From the NCBI GenBank assembly GCA_018660405.1, contig JABJKL010000093.1, positions 1 to 13,979 of the forward strand: a stretch of 13,979 nt of DNA. The letters are read 5' to 3'. Below are positions 8,338 through 13,979 of the stretch, in pieces; the first letter of the stretch is position 1; every line of letters starts with the position of its first letter. Below the pieces are notes generated by a model. That model was given only the letters and a program-made list of their open reading frames with translations. It was not told the origin of the DNA and did no database searches. The stretch is from Pseudomonadota bacterium (lineage in GTDB: Bacteria > Pseudomonadota > Gammaproteobacteria > Arenicellales > Arenicellaceae). Made by a program: the position numbers and the translations under genes.

Positions 8338-8362
8338 CTAGGAGCCTGTCCGAAAATAGAAG
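8338..8362 (+). repeat. Left terminal inverted repeat of the fold-back element
   Basis: This 25-base arm begins CTAGGAGCCTGTCCGA. It pairs with the right arm with one mismatch (A against G at arm position 17). Confidence 0.8.
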
Positions 8363-8478
8363 CCTACTGCGGGAAATCTGAATTTGGTTAAATTTTCCCA
8401 TTATTTTCGTTGAATAGAATGACTATTCGCCTCAAATAATGAAAAAATTTAACTCAAATCAGCATCCCCTCGTAACGA

Positions 8479-8503
8479 CTTCTATTCTCGGACAGGCTCC
8501 TAG
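8479..8503 (-). repeat. Right terminal inverted repeat of the fold-back element
   Basis: This arm is the inverted partner of the left one and ends TCGGACAGGCTCCTAG. It ends four bases before the zapE stop codon on the plus-strand map, so zapE is intact but abuts the element. Confidence 0.8.
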
Positions 8504-8507
8504 TGTA

Positions 8508-9614
8508 TTAAACAATATGCTGCTTCGCCAGATAATCATGAGATTGCATTTCGGTTAAACGACTGACTACCCGCTGAAACTCAAATGTCATGCGGTTTCC
8601 CGTGTAAAGTTCTTCAACACGGCATTCTGCAGCTACCAACAAATTCACATTATGGTCGTAAAGCACGTCAACCAAATTTACAAATCGCCGCGCTTCGTCA
8701 TCTGTATAGCGGGTCATTTGTGGCACATCAGAAAGCAATACGGTGTGGTAACACATGGCTAACTCAATATAGTCATTTTGAGATCGAGGACCGCCACAAA
8801 GTTCTGCGAAATCAAACCAGATAATACCATCGGCAACATGTATCGTTTGTACGCTCCTGCCGTTTAGTAAAACTAGCGCCCGGGTCTCTCCCTCGTCCGG
8901 CGCTAATCGCTCAAAGTCATAACGTAAACCTGCCATCGCTTTGTCGTCACAAGGGTAAAGATAGGTTTGCGCGTGATCTAAAAACTCTAGCCGATAATCA
9001 CGCCCGCCATCCAGATTAAACACCTCGGTGTGCTCAACTATTGAATTGATCGCCGGTAGAAACAAGTCTCGCTGCAAACCGCCCTTGTAAAGACAAATCG
9101 GCTCAACATTAGAGGTGGCGATTAAAGTAACACCCCGCTCAAACAAGCCCCGCAAAAGACGCGCCAGAATAACGGCATCTGCGACATCGTTAACTACAAA
9201 CTCGTCAAAACAAAGCACTTGAATGCGCCGCGCACGACGTTCGGCAATAATATCAAGTGGATCTGTTTTATCGCGCAGTTGCTTTAACTCAATATGCACA
9301 TCTCGCATAAACCGATGAAAATGAACTCGTTGTTTGCCCTCAAACGGCAAACAGTCATAAAACGTGTCGACCAGCCAGGTTTTCCCTCGACCCACTCCGC
9401 CCCAAAAATATAATCCGGTAATGGGTTTACGCTTGTTCTGCTTAAAAATCCCAAGCCGATTTAAAACGTTTTTCTTTTGCTGGCTGGCTTCGACTAATTT
9501 TTCGAAAAGTGCCTGCAATAACTCTACGGCTTGTTGCTGCGCAGAATCCGGAAAAAACTCTGGTTTTTCCAAATCGCGTTGATATTGATTGAGCGGTGTG
9601 ACTTGCTGCGACAT
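8508..9614 (-). CDS. zapE: Cell division ATPase ZapE (AFG1/LACE1 family)
   Basis: The 368-residue cytoplasmic AAA-like ATPase is related to E. coli ZapE (YhcM), which associates with the FtsZ ring, and to mitochondrial AFG1/LACE1. Walker A is GGVGRGKT (72-79), preceded by GLYFWG. Walker B is LCFDEF (134-139). A sensor-like TSN is at 167-169, and R182 in QRDLFLP is a likely arginine finger. The phrase FHRFMRDVH (99-107) is also typical of the family. Length is normal. Upstream of ATG at 9614 the ribosome binding site is weak. The gene is divergent from the carbonic-anhydrase-like gene across 135 bases. The next gene in the same direction, mscS, is separated by the fold-back element. In Pseudomonas-like genomes zapE commonly sits by ribosomal protein genes rplM/rpsI; that context is absent here. 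Confidence 0.95.
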   Translation of the reverse strand: MSQQVTPLNQYQRDLEKPEFFPDSAQQQAVELLQALFEKLVEASQQKKNVLNRLGIFKQNKRKPITGLYFWGGVGRGKTWLVDTFYDCLPFEGKQRVHFHRFMRDVHIELKQLRDKTDPLDIIAERRARRIQVLCFDEFVVNDVADAVILARLLRGLFERGVTLIATSNVEPICLYKGGLQRDLFLPAINSIVEHTEVFNLDGGRDYRLEFLDHAQTYLYPCDDKAMAGLRYDFERLAPDEGETRALVLLNGRSVQTIHVADGIIWFDFAELCGGPRSQNDYIELAMCYHTVLLSDVPQMTRYTDDEARRFVNLVDVLYDHNVNLLVAAECRVEELYTGNRMTFEFQRVVSRLTEMQSHDYLAKQHIV

Positions 9615-9672
9615 TAAAAATATCTTCGAACGTTTTACTGAAATGAATCGGTTTTAACTCTGGTGTAGTGCC

Positions 9673-9709
9673 CTAATACTCCAACAACTATGGTTTGATG
9701 GAGTGCTAG
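9673..9709. repeat. Imperfect hairpin in the zapE / carbonic anhydrase divergent region
   Basis: CTAATACTCCA at 9673-9683 can pair with TGGAGTGCTAG at 9699-9709 (nine Watson-Crick pairs, one G-T, one mismatch) around a 15-base loop. It is not followed by a T-run in either direction, so it is not a standard terminator. It could be an operator or a chance structure. Confidence 0.3.
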
Positions 9710-9749
9710 TATTCAGGCCTCGCTATCCGTACAGCCTACACGAACCCTT

Positions 9750-10295
9750 ATGGTCACGATTCTACCTTACAAAAACGTTTTGCCCCGCATCGACAAAACT
9801 GTGTTTGTCGCTGAAACAGCAACCGTTATTGGTGATGTTGAGATCGCCGCAAATAGCGGCATCTGGTTTGGAGTCGTTGTGCGAGGCGATGTCAATGATA
9901 TAAAGATTGGTTGTGGTACAAACATACAGGATAACTCAGTTATACACGTCGCTACTGACACTCAAGGATGCTACATAGGTGACAATGTTACGGTCGGGCA
10001 TATGGCCATGTTGCACGCCTGTAACATCGAAAGCACTGCTTTTGTTGGGCTGAAAGCCTGCGTGATGGATGATGCAGTTGTTGAGTCTGGCGCTATGGTC
10101 GCCGCCGGTGCTCTGGTAACTCCAGGAAAACGCATACCTTCCGGGCAATTGTGGGCGGGTAGCCCCGCTCGTTATATGCGCGACCTCCGCCCGGAAGACG
10201 TTGAGGCCAATGCCCTCAATACCGCTCGATACGTAGAACTCGCTGCACGCTATCTAAAGGTCCAGTCCTCACGGGAACATTCACCTATCGGCTGA
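9750..10295 (+). CDS. Gamma-carbonic anhydrase family protein (YrdA-like, left-handed beta-helix)
   Basis: This 181-residue hexapeptide-repeat protein should fold as a left-handed parallel beta-helix and form trimers. The three zinc-binding histidines of the gamma class are present: H66 in SVIHVA, and H84 and H89 in VGHMAMLHA. R45 and D47 in VRGDVN, conserved at the trimer interface, are also present, as is the family ending GSPARYMRDL (137-146). Bacterial proteins of this short type (YrdA/PaaY-like) are called carbonic anhydrases, but the activity of many is weak or unproven and some act in other roles. No good ribosome binding site is seen before ATG at 9750; the protein begins at the usual family position. 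It converges on yrfG with a 20-base gap. Confidence 0.92.
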   Translation: MVTILPYKNVLPRIDKTVFVAETATVIGDVEIAANSGIWFGVVVRGDVNDIKIGCGTNIQDNSVIHVATDTQGCYIGDNVTVGHMAMLHACNIESTAFVGLKACVMDDAVVESGAMVAAGALVTPGKRIPSGQLWAGSPARYMRDLRPEDVEANALNTARYVELAARYLKVQSSREHSPIG

Positions 10296-10315
10296 ATCCG
10301 GTGTAGTGTCCCAAA

Positions 10316-10966
10316 CTATAAAATCTCGGCGAGCCGATCAATCTCCACAAATCGGCTGGGTGCAATGCGCGGTTGCTGACTATCGGGAACACGAATACTT
10401 CGCAGCCATTTTATGCCGAATTGCTCTGCGGCCTCCAAAACGGGTTCACTATCATCAATAAACAGGGTTCTGCCGGGGTCAAATTTCACGCTATCTGAAA
10501 AACGCTCCCAAAATGCTTCTGATTCCTTGGCGTGACCGAAATCGTGAGAACAATACACTTCTTCGATTTTTTCTTGAAGACCCGTCTTTTTAAGCTTGAG
10601 GTTGACCACCTCACGATGCGCATTTGTCAGTAGTGAAAATTTTTTGCCCAGGCGCTGTAGACCTTCGAGAAACTCGGAGACGCCGGGCCGTAAGGCAATT
10701 TTGTTCGGATTTTGTTGCTTCAGGCTCATTACATCCACCTGTAATTCTCGTGACCAAAACTCCACGCAATACCATTCCAGCTGACCTCGTTTCGCTTCGA
10801 ACCTGGCTCGAAGTGATTTCAACGCGGACTCTACCGTTAACTCATTTACACGCGCATACTCGCGCGGTAACACCTGATGCCAAAAATGAGTATCAAAATG
10901 CAAGTCGAGTAGCGTTCCATCCATATCCAGGAACACATGATCTATGCCCGGCCAATCTATTCGCAT
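10316..10966 (-). CDS. yrfG: GMP/IMP nucleotidase YrfG (HAD superfamily)
   Basis: The 216-residue cytoplasmic hydrolase resembles E. coli YrfG along its length and should dephosphorylate purine nucleoside monophosphates. HAD motif I is FLDMDGTLLDL (12-22) with nucleophile D14 and acid D16. Motif II is LLTNAH (112-117) with T114. Motif III lysine is K147 in GHAKESE. Motif IV is LFIDDSE (168-174) with D171 and D172. The cap region contains LEWYCVEFWS (63-72), close to the E. coli phrase LNWYCLDYWS. The ATG at 10966 is preceded by AT-rich sequence without a ribosome binding site. The upstream small membrane-protein gene ends 39 bases before it, so they may share a transcript. Confidence 0.94.
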   Translation of the reverse strand: MRIDWPGIDHVFLDMDGTLLDLHFDTHFWHQVLPREYARVNELTVESALKSLRARFEAKRGQLEWYCVEFWSRELQVDVMSLKQQNPNKIALRPGVSEFLEGLQRLGKKFSLLTNAHREVVNLKLKKTGLQEKIEEVYCSHDFGHAKESEAFWERFSDSVKFDPGRTLFIDDSEPVLEAAEQFGIKWLRSIRVPDSQQPRIAPSRFVEIDRLAEIL

Positions 10967-10982
10967 GTTTATATAGTTTAGC

Positions 10983-11002
10983 TAGTGCAGGGTCCTACAC
11001 TA
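10983..11002. repeat. Short near-perfect palindrome upstream of yrfG
   Basis: TAGTGCAGG at 10983-10991 pairs with CCTACACTA at 10994-11002 with one mismatch and a two-base centre. It occupies most of the gap between the membrane-protein stop and the yrfG start. It could be an operator for yrfG, or chance; a two-base loop makes an RNA hairpin unlikely. Confidence 0.3.
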
Positions 11003-11005
11003 AAT

Positions 11006-11266
11006 TCAGGCTTCACGTTTGCCGAATAATCGCTTCTTGGCATTGTGCAAAAAGCAAGTCAGGGCGTGGCTGAGTCGATGTGCAAATGGAAAATCTACGG
11101 CTAGCAACACCAGCCCCAAGGGCACCATCCAAATGCCCAATATCGGAAGGAAGGGGCCAATAATGCCCGCTACAACCAGCACGATACCTGCCGAAATCCG
11201 AACCGGAGGGCTTGGGTGCGTTTTTAAATACGCAATCATACGATCAATATTTTGTTTGATTTCCAT
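11006..11266 (-). CDS. Small inner-membrane protein, two-helix hairpin, PGPGW-like
   Basis: The 86-residue protein has a short basic N-terminal part, then hydrophobic segments at about 24-39 and 42-58 joined by a Pro/Gly turn (GPFLPILG, 37-44), then a basic tail ending KKRLFGKREA. This layout, a glycine-rich hairpin with a PLGLVLLA second helix, resembles small PGPGW-type membrane proteins found in proteobacteria, but the name motif is not present. Function is unknown. I use ATG at 11266. A GTG at 11299 would give 97 residues, and neither start has a clear ribosome binding site. It is divergent from dapF and lies upstream of yrfG in the same direction. Confidence 0.7.
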   Translation of the reverse strand: MEIKQNIDRMIAYLKTHPSPPVRISAGIVLVVAGIIGPFLPILGIWMVPLGLVLLAVDFPFAHRLSHALTCFLHNAKKRLFGKREA

Positions 11267-11333
11267 TATTGTGCGTGGGCAGCGTGCGAACTTTTGCACC
11301 GTGGGGGCACGAAAGCAGTCAAAGCCATACTAG

Positions 11334-11362
11334 TTGACCAATCAATCGTAAACAGGTTGAAT
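11334..11362 (+). promoter_or_regulatory. Possible sigma-70 promoter for dapF
   Basis: TTGACC at 11334-11339 matches the -35 consensus at five of six bases. TTGAAT at 11357-11362 follows after 17 bases and matches the -10 consensus at four of six. It lies about 100 bases before dapF. The -10 lacks the conserved second A, so this is only a candidate. Confidence 0.3.
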
Positions 11363-11459
11363 GACCAAGATTTAACAGGCCTGATTAATGCTTCTTAAAA
11401 TCGATATTGCGGTATTCTGCTAGCCGCGAAGCGTTTAGGTCAACACGTAAGCCAATATT

Positions 11460-12296
11460 ATGTCACTCAAATTCAGCAAAATGCACGGCCTGGGAAATGA
11501 CTTCGTCGTCATCGACGCTATCAGTCAAAATGTCGACATGACTCCAGCGTTGGCGCAGGCGATGGCCGAACGTCGATTTGGTATTGGCTGTGACCAGGTG
11601 CTATTGGTCGAACCTGCGGGCGAACCCGACGTTGAATTCAACTACCGAATTTTTAATCAAGATGGTTCTGAGGTCTCACAGTGCGGCAATGGTGCCCGCT
11701 GTTTTGCAAAATTTGTCAGCGACAAAGGGCTAACTCAAAAAACTAGTTTTTCAGTTTTAACCCGTGCCGGCAAACTCGAATTAGTGTTGGATAAACCGGG
11801 CCTGGTAACGGTCGACATGGGACAACCCATTTTCGCGCCTTCAGAAATACCCTTCATAGCAGATCAGGCAGCGGACACTTATTCCATAGAAATCGATTCT
11901 GAAACGCTCAGGGTCTCGGTATTGTCGATGGGTAACCCACACGCCGTTCTACAGGTGGCGAATGTCGACCAGGCACCGGTAGATCGTATCGGGCAATGCC
12001 TGCAAAACCATCGACGTTTCCCGGAACAAGTGAACGTTGGTTTTATGCAGGTGCTTAATCGAAACAGTTTCAAGCTGCGTGTATTTGAACGGGGCGTTGG
12101 TGAAACACTGGCCTGCGGCAGTGGCGCCTGCGCTGCGATGGTTGCAGGCGTGAAGCTGAATCTACTCGATTCAACGGCCGCCGCCCATTTAACCGGAGGC
12201 GAGCTCGATCTGTCCTGGGAAGGGCGGGGTTGTTCAGTTTATACGACAGGCCCGGCGAAATTCGTTTATGATGGAATTTGGTTAGAAGCCCCTTAA
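11460..12296 (+). CDS. dapF: Diaminopimelate epimerase
   Basis: The 278-residue cytoplasmic enzyme converts LL- to meso-diaminopimelate for lysine and peptidoglycan synthesis. Both catalytic cysteines are present as the acid/base pair: C75 in SQCGNGARC and C219 in ACGSGACA. Other family marks are KMHGLGNDFVVID (7-19), GIGCDQVL (41-48), MGNPHAV (157-163) and ERGVGET (210-216). The length is normal for a two-domain epimerase. The start is the family start MSLKFSKMHG, though only a weak TAAG precedes it. In Pseudomonas the order lysA-dapF-DUF484-xerC is common. Here lysA is missing upstream and a divergent membrane-protein gene takes its place, while the downstream order is kept. Confidence 0.98.
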   Translation: MSLKFSKMHGLGNDFVVIDAISQNVDMTPALAQAMAERRFGIGCDQVLLVEPAGEPDVEFNYRIFNQDGSEVSQCGNGARCFAKFVSDKGLTQKTSFSVLTRAGKLELVLDKPGLVTVDMGQPIFAPSEIPFIADQAADTYSIEIDSETLRVSVLSMGNPHAVLQVANVDQAPVDRIGQCLQNHRRFPEQVNVGFMQVLNRNSFKLRVFERGVGETLACGSGACAAMVAGVKLNLLDSTAAAHLTGGELDLSWEGRGCSVYTTGPAKFVYDGIWLEAP

Positions 12297-12349
12297 CTGA
12301 TAGTCGGCTAGCAACCAATCATCATATGGTTCAGGACACTACGCTAACA

Positions 12350-13075
12350 ATGAGCAAACAAAATCTCAAAGAAACGTCGCCCAGCATCGATATCGAAGAT
12401 GTGTTGGCTTACCTTAAAAGCAATCCAGATAGCGCCGTCCAGTACCCTCATTTATTGGAACACCTGCAACTCAGCGATAATCAGAATCCCGGGGTTACCT
12501 CGCTGATTGAGAGGCAGATCGTAATGCTGCGCGAAAAACTTGATCGTATGCGCGTGCAAACCGATGAATTAATAGCATCTGCCAGAGAAAACGAATCGAT
12601 TCAAGACCGGGTTTTTAATCTTGCTTTGGAAGTTATGAGCGAAACATCGATGGACGATCTCTTAAGTACTCTCTACTCTTGCTTGCAAGATCGCTTTGCG
12701 GTCGATTTTATCTCGCTTCGCGTACCTCTCGATTTGGTCAAAAATGAAGGCTTGGATGAATTCAACAAGCGCTACCTGAAAGACGAGAATTTTCAATTGG
12801 CGCTAGGGCGCATTGGTAAAAAGTCCGCACGCTGTAACCAACGCTTTCCTGACCCTTTACTAGCCTTCTTTTTTGAGGACGCCGCCGAGAACATCGGCTC
12901 CGCTGCGCTGTTACCGCTCAGCCTATCGTTCGGAGATACAGATTCAGTTGGCTTGCTCGCGCTTGGCGCTAATTCAGCTGATCGATTTGACGCCAATTTA
13001 GGAACGCATCATCTGGAGCAAATAGGCAAAATAGCCATCGCCGGCATGTCACGAATATTGGCTAGCCACTATTAG
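12350..13075 (+). CDS. DUF484 family protein (GAF-like)
   Basis: The 241-residue cytoplasmic protein belongs to the DUF484 family, almost always found between dapF and xerC in gammaproteobacteria; its function is not established. Residues about 14-45 (DVLAYLKSNPD, HLLEHLQL) match the family's N-terminal segment. A coiled-coil follows (SLIERQIVMLREKLDRMRVQ, about 52-71), and then a GAF-like domain from about 90 to the end, including LPLSLSFGDTDSVGLLALG near 188-206. I chose ATG at 12350 because it gives the usual family length and has AGGA 13 bases upstream. In-frame alternatives are ATG at 12326 and TTG at 12278, the latter inside dapF. The last codon overlaps the probable start of xerC. Confidence 0.9.
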   Translation: MSKQNLKETSPSIDIEDVLAYLKSNPDSAVQYPHLLEHLQLSDNQNPGVTSLIERQIVMLREKLDRMRVQTDELIASARENESIQDRVFNLALEVMSETSMDDLLSTLYSCLQDRFAVDFISLRVPLDLVKNEGLDEFNKRYLKDENFQLALGRIGKKSARCNQRFPDPLLAFFFEDAAENIGSAALLPLSLSFGDTDSVGLLALGANSADRFDANLGTHHLEQIGKIAIAGMSRILASHY

Positions 13076-13979
13076 TAATCCTTCAATAAAAGTCGCACAA
13101 AAAGAAGCCAGCGAGTTTCTCGAACACCTCCGTATTCAAAAACGGTTGTCTGCCCACACCTTGAGTGCTTACCAGCGCGATATCAAAAAGTTGCTCGATT
13201 ATGCCGAGCAACAAACTCTGACCCTGTGGCGTGATTTGAACGCCCATCACGCAAGAAGGTTTGCCGCGAGTTTGAATGGCAAAGGCATGGCGCCTAAAAG
13301 CGTGCAGCGAACATTGTCTGGACTACGCAGCTTTTTTTTCTGGTTGTGCCAACACAATAAGACTTCTATCAATCCGTTTGTGGATGTTCGCGCACCAAAA
13401 ATTCCTTCGCGACTACCCAAAACTCTGGGCGTAGAACAACTGACCCAATTGATCGAGATTCCGCTCAGTGAAGACGACCCTTTAAGTTATCGAGACAAGG
13501 CGATCATGGAGCTGTTTTATTCTTCTGGTCTACGTCTGGCTGAATTATGCGGCTTGCAAATGAGTGAGCTCAGTCTTTCTGAGGGCTTGGCAAGGGTAAC
13601 CGGCAAAGGACAGAAAACGCGTGAAGTTCCTGTGGGTCGGCTGGCGCTGATTGCTCTAAAAGATTGGATGAAATATCGCGTTCGTTACCAAAAAGGCAAT
13701 ACGGATTCAATTTTTGTAGGCAAACAGGGCAAAGAAATTAATCCGCGCACCGTACAACGACGGCTACAAATGTGGGCTGACCGGCAAGGCATGAATATCA
13801 CTGTCACGCCACATATGTTGCGGCACAGCTTTGCCAGCCATTTGCTTGAATCGAGTGGCGAACTACGCGCGGTTCAAGAACTATTGGGCCATGCCAATAT
13901 CAGCACGACCCAAATATATACGCATCTGGACTATCAACATCTTGCCAAGGTTTACGACAAGGCTCACCCGCGGGCGAAG
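13071..13979 (+). CDS. xerC: Tyrosine recombinase XerC, truncated at window edge, start uncertain
   Basis: XerC acts with XerD at dif to resolve chromosome dimers. The N-terminal SAM-like core-binding domain (SEFLEHL, LSAHTLSAYQRDI) is followed by the catalytic domain. Counting from the ATT at 13071, the catalytic residues are R155 in SGLRLAEL, K179 in TGKGQK, H248 and R251 in PHMLRHSF, H274 in LGHAN and Y283 in QIYTHLD. All six are present, so it should be active. The sequence ends at AHPRAK, only a few residues short of the usual C-terminus. The frame is open only from 13035 (TAG at 13032) and has no ATG, GTG or TTG before the conserved N-terminus. The first TTG, at 13146, would delete about 25 residues of the core-binding domain. 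I provisionally use ATT at 13071, which overlaps the DUF484 stop by one base; it could also reflect a sequence error. Confidence 0.9.
   Translation, partial: MSNPSIKVAQKEASEFLEHLRIQKRLSAHTLSAYQRDIKKLLDYAEQQTLTLWRDLNAHHARRFAASLNGKGMAPKSVQRTLSGLRSFFFWLCQHNKTSINPFVDVRAPKIPSRLPKTLGVEQLTQLIEIPLSEDDPLSYRDKAIMELFYSSGLRLAELCGLQMSELSLSEGLARVTGKGQKTREVPVGRLALIALKDWMKYRVRYQKGNTDSIFVGKQGKEINPRTVQRRLQMWADRQGMNITVTPHMLRHSFASHLLESSGELRAVQELLGHANISTTQIYTHLDYQHLAKVYDKAHPRAK

Larger units (their letters stand above)
8338..8503. mobile_element. MITE-like fold-back element, 166 bp, between zapE and mscS
   Basis: The whole segment is one long imperfect palindrome. The outer arms 8338-8362 and 8479-8503 match as inverted repeats at 24 of 25 bases. 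Inside, further paired blocks keep the same symmetry axis near 8420: TTAAATTTT 8388-8396 with AAAATTTAA 8444-8452, CATTATTT 8399-8406 with AAATAATG 8434-8441, and GAATAG 8412-8417 with CTATTC 8423-8428 around a five-base loop. There is no reading frame of note. The ends read CTAG at both sides, so a TA or CTAG target duplication is possible, as for IS630/Tc1-type insertion, but these bases are also part of the palindrome, so this is not proof. The structure fits a small non-autonomous transposon. A large structural repeat of another kind is the alternative. Confidence 0.7.

Noticed and set aside
9662..10314. Direct repeat GGTGTAGTG at 9662 and 10300 flanking the carbonic-anhydrase-like gene, suggesting a transferred cassette
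   Set aside because: Only nine bases match exactly, which is expected by chance many times in 14 kb, and the gene's composition does not stand out.
12278..12349. A longer DUF484 start at TTG 12278 overlapping dapF
   Set aside because: It adds 24 residues not typical of the family and has a rare start codon without a ribosome binding site.
13071..13979. Tyrosine recombinase as a sign of an integrated element or integron
   Set aside because: The sequence follows chromosomal XerC closely (SSGLRL, PHMLRHSFASH, QIYTHLD) and sits in the conserved dapF-DUF484-xerC order.

Overview
The window reads as chromosomal housekeeping DNA from a gammaproteobacterium, probably a marine or Pseudomonas/Cellvibrio-like lineage. 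This rests on a cytochrome c4 / engB / polA neighbourhood, a dapF / DUF484 / xerC run, and proteins closely resembling Pseudomonas and Enterobacteria families (YrfG, ZapE, XerC). There are no rRNA or tRNA genes, no CRISPR array, no phage genes and no autonomous insertion sequence. I found no clear new multi-gene system.

Layout, left to right. Positions 1-1143 (minus) hold the N-terminal 381 codons of an AddB-like 'probable DNA repair protein' that runs off the left edge. A strong hairpin terminator (1201-1236) separates it from a di-haem cytochrome c4 gene (1268-1885, minus). The GTPase gene engB (2053-2691, plus) is divergent from cytochrome c4. It converges on an L,D-transpeptidase gene (2720-3943, minus) that sits 19 bases downstream of polA (3963-6662, minus). 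Divergent from polA is a small exported protein of unknown function with four cysteines (6825-7205, plus). Next come an MscS-type channel (7237-8322, minus) and zapE (8508-9614, minus), separated by a 166-bp fold-back element that looks like a MITE. A gamma-carbonic-anhydrase-like gene (9750-10295, plus) converges on yrfG (10316-10966, minus), which follows a small membrane-protein gene (11006-11266, minus). The right end is a plus-strand cluster of dapF (11460-12296), DUF484 (12350-13075) and xerC (from about 13071, running off the right edge).

The genes work in separate housekeeping processes. These are DNA repair and replication (AddB-like, PolA, XerC), ribosome assembly (EngB), cell wall and lysine/diaminopimelate supply (L,D-transpeptidase, DapF), cell division (ZapE), respiration (cytochrome c4), osmotic protection (MscS) and nucleotide turnover (YrfG). 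The points most worth a second look are the fold-back element between zapE and mscS, the absence of any ATG/GTG/TTG start for full-length xerC, the pairing of an L,D-transpeptidase with polA, and the unknown exported cysteine protein. Two starts were moved on sequence grounds: mscS to 8322, on a good ribosome binding site, and DUF484 to 12350, on family length.
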